Below, piece by piece: positions 52,856-60,165 of a stretch of 64,000 bases of DNA (position 1 is the first letter of the stretch; each line of letters starts with the position of its first letter). Source of the stretch: Ancylomarina sp. DW003 (GTDB lineage: Bacteria > Bacteroidota > Bacteroidia > Bacteroidales > Marinifilaceae); the NCBI RefSeq assembly GCF_029029505.1, contig NZ_JAKJSD010000003.1:186001-250000 (forward strand), read 5' to 3'. The translations under genes and the position numbers were made by a program. The notes below the pieces were generated by a model. That model searched no databases, was not told where the DNA came from, and saw only the letters and a list, made by a program, of their open reading frames with translations.

Positions 52856-53821
52856 TTACCATTGGTTGTATTTGTTTAGGGCATATTGAATTGTTCCACC
52901 TGTCCATTTGGTTGTTTCTTTTATCATACTCCTGGTATAGTCAACGAGTTCTTGATTTCCAGTTCCGGCTTTGGTTGGATATCCAGATGCCTGATAAGCT
53001 TCCCAAGCTTTTTTCCCATATTTGCTATAATACCAATTGGATGCCTTAGCAGCCTGATTGATGGCCTGTTTAGGTTTTTCAATATAATGATAATCTGAAG
53101 GGGAAATGCTACTTGCATCATCAATAAACCGATAACCTTGATTCCAATTGTTATCCATCCAAACTTCAAAGTCGAGGTGATGTGCTAACATGGCAATATT
53201 AGGAAAAGAAGTGTGTAAGACAAAACCGATATCTTCCATAAAGTGACAAGCATAGCCAACATACCAATCACCCAAATCACGTTCCCCTTTTTTGTAGTAA
53301 TGCCCGGCCCATTTGCCATTATAGCCTTCAGGGCTTTCAACTTCTCCTGAGTCACCGTCCAAATTGTCATGAAAATCATCATCAGCATCTCCCCATACCC
53401 AACTGGTACCAAAAATTGTTTTTTTTAGCATAAAAGCATGAGACCATTGCTGATTGTATCCATTTTCAATACCCGTCTGATAAAAATCGGGCATAATGGA
53501 AGCGTCACGCATAATAATTGCCCTTTCCTCTGATAAGTTCAACTTTTTAGCACAAATGTATGTCATACTTTTATGGGTGATAAAATCGTATTTCAATTTC
53601 TTTGAACTTCGGTATTTATCCTTATAAAGTTGATGAGTGGCTTGTATCAAATCTTTTTCGGGTATAATGGTACCTGAAATTTGATTGCTTGATTCAACGC
53701 CATCAGGACTTTCCACAAATTTATTATTGTTGGAAGGAGTTAGGTCATCTTGTTTTGAGCAGGCTGTGATGTTTAGTAAAAGAAATAAACCAAGCGTGTA
53801 AAGAATAAATTTTGTTTTCAT
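52856..53821 (-). CDS. Zinc-dependent phospholipase C / S1-P1 nuclease-like lipoprotein
   Basis: The protein has 321 residues with a lipoprotein signal ending LLLNITAC (Cys21). The mature domain shows the metal-ligand pattern of zinc-dependent phospholipase C: KYDFITHKSMTYICAKKL, RDASIMPDFY, QQWSHAFML, then GDWYVGYACHFMEDIGFVLH (H-x3-D) and HHLDFEVWMDNNW (H-x3-E). These ligands bind three zincs in PLC and P1 nuclease. It should act outside the inner membrane on phospholipid or nucleic acid; the substrate is not resolved. It is converging with the SnoaL-like gene. Confidence 0.72.
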   Translation of the reverse strand: MKTKFILYTLGLFLLLNITACSKQDDLTPSNNNKFVESPDGVESSNQISGTIIPEKDLIQATHQLYKDKYRSSKKLKYDFITHKSMTYICAKKLNLSEERAIIMRDASIMPDFYQTGIENGYNQQWSHAFMLKKTIFGTSWVWGDADDDFHDNLDGDSGEVESPEGYNGKWAGHYYKKGERDLGDWYVGYACHFMEDIGFVLHTSFPNIAMLAHHLDFEVWMDNNWNQGYRFIDDASSISPSDYHYIEKPKQAINQAAKASNWYYSKYGKKAWEAYQASGYPTKAGTGNQELVDYTRSMIKETTKWTGGTIQYALNKYNQW

Positions 53822-54168
53822 TTTAAGTTTTGTTTTTTGATTATTATAAATTGATCTACAATTAAAGTTGCAATCTATTATTAATATAAAATTTAACTAA
53901 GTGTTAATTAATCCTTAGCTTATTGTATAGTTTTAAAATCTTCACAATTGCTTGCCAGATGAATGAAAAAGCATATGAAAGCGATAGATCATTAAAATAT
54001 TCACAGCATGGGAGGGAGTTTTATTATTCTATTTTTCTCGAACTTGTAAGTTCTGATTTTGACTTAAGCACACTTGTTTTGCAATCTAAAATATCCTTTC
54101 AGAAAACTAATTTCTCTCGTTTGAGAATAAAGCCTTATCTTCTTCCTTGGAATCATTAAAAATAAAAG
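53822..54168. other. Intergenic stretch without clear features
   Basis: This is the divergent gap between the PLC-like gene and the cyclase-like gene. A 78-codon plus-strand frame (53923-54159) has no recognisable domain and is not called. No consensus promoter box was found. Confidence 0.4.
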
Positions 54169-55245
54169 ATGGAGAAGTCATTACTCTTTATACCCGATAT
54201 ATCAGGATTTACCAAATTTATTCAATCGACAGAGGTGGAGCACTCTCAGCACGTTATTGCTGAATTGCTAGAGATTTTGCTAGAAGCAAATGCCAACGAA
54301 TACCAATTAGCAGAGGTAGAAGGAGATGCACTTTTCTTTTATCAGGAAAATGAAGTTCCATCGCTGGAAAGCTTATTGGCTAAGGGAGAGAGAATGTTTA
54401 CAGCCTTTTATTCTCATTTAAAACAATTCGAGAAGAATAGAATTTGCCCTTGTAACGCCTGTGCCACAGCGCCAAATTTGAATCTTAAGATTATAGCACA
54501 TTCAGGACAGTTGCAATTTATGACTATTCAGGATAAAAGAAAACCCTTTGGTCAGGAAGTGATTGAAGCACATCGTCTGATGAAGAATTCAATACAGAGC
54601 GATAATTATATGCTTTTGAGTCAAGACTTAAGTGAGGATGTTCATTTGTCAGAGGCTTATCAGTCCAAATTATACGATTTTAAGAAAGGAAAAGATGCAT
54701 ACGATGGTAAGGATGTTGATTATTTGTTTGCTCCAATCAATAAAGAAAATCTGAAGCTGGATGCCTTTAGTTTTGGAAAGAAACTGAGCTTTGACAAAGC
54801 ACCCAGTCTTGTTATAGAAAAGCAATTTCCCATATCTGCCCCTCAGTTGATGGAGTATATTACCAATTATTCTTATCGGGAAAATTGGGCCGTTGGAGTT
54901 GATCAGGTCAATTATAATGAATCAGAAGTGACTCAACTGGGTTCGGAGCATGTTTGTGTCATTAATGGGAAGCACCTGAATTTTGAAACGGTAACAAAAG
55001 ATGTTGAGGCAGGTCAATTGGTCTATGGAGAGCATACTGATGGGGCGGCACCTGTTGATGCAATTTATCAGTTCTATATTTTTACGCCAATAAGCGATAA
55101 TTCATGCCATTTAAAATTAGAGATTTATTTGAAGGCTAAATCACCTATTAAAAAACTGATGATAGCACTTGTTTTAAAGCCTCTCTTTAGAAAAACCATG
55201 CTGAAAAATTTGGACTCATTGTACAAGTTTATTGAGAAAAAATAG
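54169..55245 (+). CDS. DUF2652-type cyclase-like domain fused to SRPBCC domain
   Basis: This 358-residue cytoplasmic protein starts LLFIPDISGFTKFIQSTEVE, the opening of DUF2652, which resembles class III nucleotide cyclases (the Asp of PDISGFT and the second metal-type Asp in VEGDALFFY). A Cys-rich CPCNACATAPNL segment and HSGQLQFM follow. From about residue 210 an SRPBCC domain (IEKQFPISAPQLMEYITNYS) continues to the end. True cyclase activity is uncertain because the substrate-selecting Lys/Asp of active cyclases is not obvious. It is a single gene upstream of the arginine leader region. Confidence 0.75.
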   Translation: MEKSLLFIPDISGFTKFIQSTEVEHSQHVIAELLEILLEANANEYQLAEVEGDALFFYQENEVPSLESLLAKGERMFTAFYSHLKQFEKNRICPCNACATAPNLNLKIIAHSGQLQFMTIQDKRKPFGQEVIEAHRLMKNSIQSDNYMLLSQDLSEDVHLSEAYQSKLYDFKKGKDAYDGKDVDYLFAPINKENLKLDAFSFGKKLSFDKAPSLVIEKQFPISAPQLMEYITNYSYRENWAVGVDQVNYNESEVTQLGSEHVCVINGKHLNFETVTKDVEAGQLVYGEHTDGAAPVDAIYQFYIFTPISDNSCHLKLEIYLKAKSPIKKLMIALVLKPLFRKTMLKNLDSLYKFIEKK

Positions 55246-55366
55246 TTTCAAATCATTTTTTATTAATAAAGTTCAGTCTAAATAAAAAAGACTGTATTTA
55301 TTGGTGTTTTGATGTTTTATTTAGAATTTACGAAAACCTTTGCGTAGAATTACTGTTAACACCAAG

Positions 55367-55399
55367 TTAGGATTTATCAGAAAATTGTTTCTACATTTG
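55367..55399 (+). promoter_or_regulatory. Promoter of the arginine operon leader
   Basis: TACATTTG (55392-55399) is a full -7 match, with a weaker TTA at 55367-55369 in the -33 position (22-nt gap). The predicted start at about 55406 is 17 nt before the first leader peptide. No other -7 match was found between here and the first enzyme gene, so the whole operon is probably read through the leader array. Confidence 0.55.
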
Positions 55400-55422
55400 T
55401 CTCAACAAAAACAGAAAAAAGC

Positions 55423-55476
55423 ATGGCTACAAAAATGATAATTCGACGACGACGCAGATCTTTATTCAAACAATAA
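55423..55476 (+). CDS. Arginine leader peptide 1
   Basis: A 17-residue ORF, MATKMIIRRRRRSLFKQ, has five consecutive arginine codons (CGA CGA CGA CGC AGA, 55444-55458). Terminator T1 begins 27 nt after the stop codon. Segment 55475-55481 (AAGGGAG, 16 nt past the last Arg codon) can pair with 55508-55514 inside the left arm of T1 (7 bp, two G-U), a plausible antiterminator freed when a ribosome stalls at the Arg run. It is the first of three such units. Its length and position match classical amino-acid biosynthetic leader peptides. Confidence 0.85.
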   Translation: MATKMIIRRRRRSLFKQ

Positions 55477-55503
55477 GGGAGCAACGTTTGTGGATTATTT
55501 TCC

Positions 55504-55534
55504 AGGCTTTCCTTTATATCGGAAGGCTTTTTTT
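55504..55534 (+). terminator. Attenuator terminator T1
   Basis: AGGCTTTCC/GGAAGGCTT stem (55504-55512 with 55521-55529, two G-U) is followed by T7. It lies 27 nt after the stop of leader 1. Confidence 0.8.
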
Positions 55535-55586
55535 ATGCCCAATAAGTAAATTTTCATCCCGACAAGTGTCGGAACAAACAGAACAA

Positions 55587-55670
55587 ATGATTCAATTTTC
55601 AAACATACGACGACGCAGATCACTTTCGAAGAAAGCGGTAGGAGTCCTATTGTCGTGTAGTCTGAATTGA
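55587..55670 (+). CDS. Arginine leader peptide 2
   Basis: A 27-residue ORF begins MIQFSNIRRRRSLSKKAVGV and ends LLSCSLN. Four arginine codons are consecutive (CGA CGA CGC AGA, 55608-55619). The DNA around the Arg run is nearly identical to that of leader 1, pointing to duplication. Segment 55633-55641 (AAGCGGTAG, 14 nt after the last Arg codon) pairs over nine positions with 55691-55699 in the left arm of T2 (two G-U). CTTTC/GAAAG (55623-55627 with 55631-55635) could shield it when no ribosome stalls. Confidence 0.85.
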   Translation: MIQFSNIRRRRSLSKKAVGVLLSCSLN

Positions 55671-55686
55671 TCACGATATATTTAGA

Positions 55687-55719
55687 AGGCTTACCGTTTA
55701 AACGGTAAGCCTTTTTTTT
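55687..55719 (+). terminator. Attenuator terminator T2
   Basis: A perfect 13-bp inverted repeat (AGGCTTACCGTTT and its complement, 55687-55712) is followed by T8. It starts 17 nt after the stop of leader 2 and is the strongest of the three terminators. Confidence 0.9.
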
Positions 55720-55746
55720 GAAACTTAAATTATAACAGAATCTCAT

Positions 55747-55854
55747 ATGCCAACAACTATCTACACAGTAAGCCGACGCCACTTGCGTTCGAACTGCTAC
55801 CCAGAAGGGGCGGATGAGTCTGATATACTATTAACTCAAATAGGATATATATAA
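55747..55854 (+). CDS. Arginine leader peptide 3
   Basis: A 35-residue ORF starts MPTTIYTVSRRHLRSNCYPE and ends LLTQIGYI. It has three arginine codons in five (CGA CGC CAC TTG CGT, 55774-55788), weaker than in leaders 1 and 2. Its stop codon touches the left arm of T3, so a ribosome at the stop would disturb T3. Only a five-bp antiterminator pairing (GGCGG 55809-55813 with TTGCC 55857-55861) is visible, about 20 nt past the last Arg codon. It may be a diverged unit. Confidence 0.65.
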   Translation: MPTTIYTVSRRHLRSNCYPEGADESDILLTQIGYI

Positions 55855-55884
55855 GCTTGCCGTCGACCACGGTGGGCTTTTTTT
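55854..55884 (+). terminator. Attenuator terminator T3
   Basis: AGCTTGCCG/CGGTGGGCT stem (55854-55862 with 55870-55878, three G-U) is followed by T7. Confidence 0.75.
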
Positions 55885-55970
55885 GTACCCTGTAGTCGCT
55901 AAAAGGCACAGATATAGAGAGAATTAAAGAATGAGATTAGAAATATAGAACAAGATAAAACTTAAACAAG

Positions 55971-56111
55971 ATGAACGCATTATTCAACAGAGAAAATCGG
56001 CTAAGGCTCCGACAAAGCAAGCTAACAAACGGCTTAAAAGAAAGCTTCGATATTGATATTAATAACAAATGGTTAAGCCTAACAGGTGTAGCCTTATTCT
56101 GGGAAACCTAG
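55971..56111 (+). CDS. Small ORF between the attenuators and the first arginine gene
   Basis: The 46-residue product begins MNALFNRENRLRLRQSKLTN and ends LTGVALFWET. It has four arginines in eight residues (positions 7, 10, 12, 14) but no terminator behind it; its stop lies 13 nt before the next ATG. It could be a degenerate fourth leader, a translational-coupling ORF, or a small protein. I do not recognise a family. Confidence 0.4.
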   Translation: MNALFNRENRLRLRQSKLTNGLKESFDIDINNKWLSLTGVALFWET

Positions 56112-56124
56112 CGAATTAAGAAGA

Positions 56125-56688
56125 ATGGAAACTACTGTAGATATAAAACAAGAAATAGCTGTTGTCGAATCGGGCGTGATACACACCAAGTATGCGACTG
56201 AGATTTGCGAAATGATTGAAACAGCTGCTAAAATTAGAGGAACAGGGATAGCCAAAAGAAATCCCTTATACATTGCTCAAAAACTTCAGGAAGGAAAATC
56301 GGTTATTGCCTTTGCAGGAAATAAGGTCATCGGTTTTTGTTATATCGAAACCTGGGAACATGAGTTATATGTAGCCAACTCGGGTCTTATCGTCCATCCG
56401 GACTACCGACATGTTGGCCTGGCCAAGCAAATTAAAGAGAAAGCTTTCCACTTATCGAGAAAGCGTTTCCCTGAAGCAAAAATCTTCGGATTAACTACCA
56501 GCTTGGCGGTCATGAAAATCAATTCAGACCTGGCTTACAAGCCCGTTACTTTTTCGGAACTCACCACAGATCAGTCTTTCTGGCAAGGATGCGCGTCATG
56601 CATTAATTACGACATCCTACAAAGAACCAATCACAAAATGTGCTTGTGTACAGGCATGCTGTACGATTCGAAAAAACCTCAGAAATAA
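56125..56688 (+). CDS. GNAT acyltransferase, probable first enzyme of arginine synthesis (ArgA-like)
   Basis: This 187-residue acyltransferase is first in the arginine operon. The GNAT core is visible: VIAFAGNKVIGFCYIETWEH, then SGLIVHPDYRHVGLAKQIKE (the acyl-CoA loop R-H-V-G-L-A) and FGLTTSLAVMKINSDLAYKP. Unusual for a GNAT, the C-terminus holds four cysteines (Cys156, Cys159, Cys173, Cys175 in WQGCASC and KMCLCTGM), possibly a metal site. Its position suggests it acylates glutamate to start the pathway. It is not related to classical ArgA with an amino-acid-kinase domain. The acyl donor may be acetyl-CoA or succinyl-CoA, since some Bacteroidota use N-succinyl intermediates. Confidence 0.75.
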   Translation: METTVDIKQEIAVVESGVIHTKYATEICEMIETAAKIRGTGIAKRNPLYIAQKLQEGKSVIAFAGNKVIGFCYIETWEHELYVANSGLIVHPDYRHVGLAKQIKEKAFHLSRKRFPEAKIFGLTTSLAVMKINSDLAYKPVTFSELTTDQSFWQGCASCINYDILQRTNHKMCLCTGMLYDSKKPQK

Positions 56689-56777
56689 TTTTAGTAGTGA
56701 AATCAGGAGAGTAGTTATTGGATTTTGAAAATCATCTTAAATCTAAAAGCTCATATCTCAAATCTAGAAAGAATAAC

Positions 56778-57977
56778 ATGATAACTAAAGATAAAAAAGT
56801 CGTTTTAGCCTACAGTGGCGGATTAGATACAACATACTGTGCCCTTCACTTATCAAAGGATTTGGGCATGAAAGTTTATACAGTATTAGGAAATACTGGC
56901 GGATTTAGTGATGAAGAACTGTGCGCAATTGAGAAAAAAACACAAAAGCTAGGTGTGATAGATCATACTAGCATCGACCTTACCGAAGAATACTACGCAA
57001 AGTGCATCAAGTACCTGATTATGGGTAATGTTCTAAAGAACAATTGCTACCCCTTATCAGTGAGCTCGGAGAGAGCTTTTCAAGCTATGGCTATTGCTAA
57101 ATGTGCCCACGAAATTGGAGCGGATTATATCGCCCATGGTAGTACTGGAGCAGGAAACGATCAAATCAGATTCGACTTGATCTTCCAAATAATGGCACCT
57201 AATGCCAAGATCATTACCCCAACCAGAGATTTGGAGCTGAGTAGAGAAGAAGAAATTGAATATCTGAAAGAAGCAGGTATCGATGACGAGTTCGAGAAGA
57301 TGGCCTATTCAATTAACGCAGGAATTTGGGGAACCAGTATTGGCGGAAAAGAGACTTTAGTTTCAGATCAAACCATTCCTGAGGAAGCTTATCCATCGCA
57401 AGTCACACAAAATGAGCCTTCAGAGTTAAGTATTGGATTTGAAATGGGTGAACTGGTATCGGTAAACGGAACTAAGTTCAAGAATCCACTTGATGCCATC
57501 AAAACCATTGAGAAAATAGGATCAGCCTACGGAATAGGTAGAGACATGCATATTGGTGATACCATTTTGGGAACAAAAGGTAGAGTTGCCTTTGAAGCAG
57601 CCGCGCCAGTTTTGATTCTGAAAGCTCATGAAATGCTGGAGAAACATTGCCTAAGCAAATGGCAAATGCACTGGAAAGATCAGTTAGGTGATTTCTACGG
57701 CATGCTTCTGCACGAAGCTCAATACCTGGAGCCACTGATGAGAAATATAGAATGTTTCCTTGAAGATTCTCAGAAAACAGTGACAGGTGAAGTGAAGTTG
57801 AAGCTTTATCCAAAATATTTTCAGATGGTTGGTGTGAATACACCCAATGACTTAATGAGCGATGCTTTCGGACAATACGGTGAAAAGAATGAAGGCTGGA
57901 CTGCCGATGATGTGAAAGGATTCACAACAATCCTAGCGAACTCGATGAAGATTTATCACACAGTAAATGCACAATAG
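56778..57977 (+). CDS. argG: Argininosuccinate synthase
   Basis: The protein has 399 residues from the ATG at 56778; an in-frame TTG at 56718 adds an implausible polar extension. The ATP-pyrophosphatase P-loop VVLAYSGGLDTTYCALHLSK is at the start. Later segments HGSTGAGNDQIRFD and SINAGIWGTSIGG are typical of ArgG. It joins citrulline and aspartate with ATP to make argininosuccinate. The next gene, argC, begins one base after the stop codon, so the two are translationally coupled. It needs citrulline, yet no carbamoyltransferase gene is in the visible cluster. Confidence 0.93.
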   Translation: MITKDKKVVLAYSGGLDTTYCALHLSKDLGMKVYTVLGNTGGFSDEELCAIEKKTQKLGVIDHTSIDLTEEYYAKCIKYLIMGNVLKNNCYPLSVSSERAFQAMAIAKCAHEIGADYIAHGSTGAGNDQIRFDLIFQIMAPNAKIITPTRDLELSREEEIEYLKEAGIDDEFEKMAYSINAGIWGTSIGGKETLVSDQTIPEEAYPSQVTQNEPSELSIGFEMGELVSVNGTKFKNPLDAIKTIEKIGSAYGIGRDMHIGDTILGTKGRVAFEAAAPVLILKAHEMLEKHCLSKWQMHWKDQLGDFYGMLLHEAQYLEPLMRNIECFLEDSQKTVTGEVKLKLYPKYFQMVGVNTPNDLMSDAFGQYGEKNEGWTADDVKGFTTILANSMKIYHTVNAQ

Positions 57978-57978
57978 A

Positions 57979-58944
57979 ATGATCAAAGTAGGAATTATAG
58001 GAGGAGCGGGTTATACCGCAGGAGAGTTGTTGAGACTCTTACTATGGCATTCTGAGGCTGAGATTGGTTTTATTCACTCGAGTAGTCATAACGGACAGCC
58101 AGTAAGTAAAGTGCATAAGGATTTGCTCGGCGAATGTTCATTAAATTTTTCAGATGCGAACTTTAATGCAGTCGATGTGATTTTTCTTTGCTCAGGTCAT
58201 GGTAAAAGCAAAAGCTTCTTTGAAAAGAATAATTTGCCTAAGGATCTAAAGATTATCGATTTAAGTATGGACTTTAGATTGGAAGATGATGACAACGAGT
58301 TTGTCTACGGTCTACCGGAAATGAACAAAGAAGCTATAGCCAATGCAAAATACATTGCAAATCCGGGTTGTTTCGCAACGGCTATCGAGTTAGCTCTATT
58401 ACCACTGGCAAAGCATCAAGCACTGAAAGATGAAGTTCATATAACTGCCATTACAGGATCAACAGGAGCAGGTCAGGCACCATCAGGAACCTCGCATTTC
58501 TCATGGAAGAACAATAATGTGTCACTATACAAAGCTTTCGAACATCAGCATTTAGCTGAGATTAACGAGAGCCTGAAGAATTTGCAAAAGGATTTTAATA
58601 AAGCGCTGAATTTCATACCGGTCCGAGGAAATTTCTCTCGAGGAATTTTAGCCTCGGTTTATACCACTTGTGAGTGGAGTCTTATCGAAGCCATGGTTCA
58701 CTATCAAAATTATTATCTGGATCATCCATTTGTGGTGATTAGTGATGAGAACACAGACGTGAAGCAGGCGGTAAATACCAACAAGTGCATTTTACACTTA
58801 GAGAAACATGGCGATAAGCTACTTATTGTTTCGAGTATAGATAACCTCTTGAAAGGAGCATCAGGACAGGCTGTTCAGAATATGAATATCATGTTTGGAT
58901 TAGCTGAAGATGCAGGCTTAAGATTAAAGTCAGTTGCTTTTTAA
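57979..58944 (+). CDS. argC: N-acyl-gamma-glutamyl-phosphate reductase
   Basis: The protein has 321 residues from the ATG at 57979; an ATG 12 nt earlier overlaps argG. The NADP-binding loop KVGIIGGAGYTAGELLRLLL opens the protein. The catalytic Cys lies in YIANPGCFATAIELALLPL, followed by TAITGSTGAGQAPSGTSHFS. It reduces N-acyl-glutamyl phosphate to the semialdehyde, the third step of arginine synthesis. The length is normal. It is 1 bp after argG and 91 bp before argD. Confidence 0.93.
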   Translation: MIKVGIIGGAGYTAGELLRLLLWHSEAEIGFIHSSSHNGQPVSKVHKDLLGECSLNFSDANFNAVDVIFLCSGHGKSKSFFEKNNLPKDLKIIDLSMDFRLEDDDNEFVYGLPEMNKEAIANAKYIANPGCFATAIELALLPLAKHQALKDEVHITAITGSTGAGQAPSGTSHFSWKNNNVSLYKAFEHQHLAEINESLKNLQKDFNKALNFIPVRGNFSRGILASVYTTCEWSLIEAMVHYQNYYLDHPFVVISDENTDVKQAVNTNKCILHLEKHGDKLLIVSSIDNLLKGASGQAVQNMNIMFGLAEDAGLRLKSVAF

Positions 58945-59035
58945 ATAAAAAATAGAATTGAGATTGGTGGTAGGAGGTTTCTATTGCCATTCAAACCTTC
59001 GACATACCGATCTCAATTTCTTAACAGATTACGAC

Positions 59036-60163
59036 ATGCAATTATTCAAAACATATACAAAATACGATATCAACTTGGTTTCTGGCGAGGGCATTACCCT
59101 TTCTGATGCTGAGGGAAAAGAATATAAAGATTTTTATGGAGGTCATGGTGTCATCTCTATCGGACACTCTCATCCTCACTACTTATTTCGTCTTGAAAAT
59201 CAGATGAAATGCTTGGGCTTTTATTCCAATGTGGTTGAGAACAAGCTTCAAGACCAATTGGCAGAGAAGCTAGGCGAATTATCAGGCTATACCGATTACA
59301 ACTTGTTCTTGTGCAATTCGGGAGCTGAAGCCAATGAAAATGCCTTAAAGCTTGCAGCTTTCCACACAGGAAAATCGAAGGTGATTGCGATAAAAGGCGC
59401 ATTCCATGGAAGAACAGGTGGTGCACTTGCAGTAACTGACAATTCAAAACTAGCTTCTAGCTATAATGCCAAGCACAATGTGGTTTTCATAGAGATGAAC
59501 GATACTGAGGCTTTAAAAGCTGAGCTTGAAAAAGCAGATGTAGCTGCATTCATTATAGAAGGAATTCAAGGCGTCAATGGCGTTGTGATACCAGAATCTA
59601 AATTTTTAAAGCAAGCAGAGAAACTCTGTAAAGAATATAAAACCCTTCTTATTCTCGATGAAATTCAATCGGGATATGGAAGAACAGGGAAGTTTTTTGC
59701 GCACCAACACGCCGATATCAAAGCCGATATCATAACAACTGCTAAGGGGATGGGGAATGGTTTTCCACTTGCTGGTGTTCTGATTCATCCCAAACTAGAA
59801 GGGAAAGCCGGATTGTTAGGTACGACTTTCGGAGGGAATCATTTGGCTTGTGCTGCAGGAATTGCCGTTTTGGAAGTGATGAAAGAGGAGAAATTGATAG
59901 AGAATGCTGCTGAAGTTGGGCAGTATCTTCAAGAAGAAATCAAACAACTTGTAGGTGATGAAGCCGTAAGAGCTGAAGGCTTAATGATAGGAATCGATTT
60001 GGAGAATAAGACAAAAGTTAAGTCAGATCTTCTTTTTGATAAGGCCTACTTTACTGGAGCTTCTGGCGATAAAACTTTGAGATTATTACCGCCATTAACT
60101 GTAACAATGACTGATGCCAAGGCATTCATAAGTGATTTTTCATCCATAATCGAAAAGCAATAG
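59036..60163 (+). CDS. argD: Acetylornithine (or succinylornithine) aminotransferase
   Basis: The protein has 375 residues from the ATG at 59036. A TTG at 58958 in frame is rejected because the extra residues are unlike the family. It is a class III aminotransferase: LCNSGAEANENALKLAAFHT, GAFHGRTGGALAVT, LLILDEIQSGYGRTGKFFAH and the PLP lysine in TTAKGMGNGFPLAG. It transfers an amino group from glutamate to N-acyl-glutamate semialdehyde. Sequence cannot separate acetyl from succinyl substrates. argB starts 2 bp after its stop. Confidence 0.92.
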   Translation: MQLFKTYTKYDINLVSGEGITLSDAEGKEYKDFYGGHGVISIGHSHPHYLFRLENQMKCLGFYSNVVENKLQDQLAEKLGELSGYTDYNLFLCNSGAEANENALKLAAFHTGKSKVIAIKGAFHGRTGGALAVTDNSKLASSYNAKHNVVFIEMNDTEALKAELEKADVAAFIIEGIQGVNGVVIPESKFLKQAEKLCKEYKTLLILDEIQSGYGRTGKFFAHQHADIKADIITTAKGMGNGFPLAGVLIHPKLEGKAGLLGTTFGGNHLACAAGIAVLEVMKEEKLIENAAEVGQYLQEEIKQLVGDEAVRAEGLMIGIDLENKTKVKSDLLFDKAYFTGASGDKTLRLLPPLTVTMTDAKAFISDFSSIIEKQ

Positions 60164-60165
60164 CC

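Noticed and set aside
53923-54159. 78-codon plus-strand ORF before the cyclase-like gene
   Set aside because: No domain, signal peptide or partner; it ends 9 bp before the next gene, but a start context or homology could not be supported.
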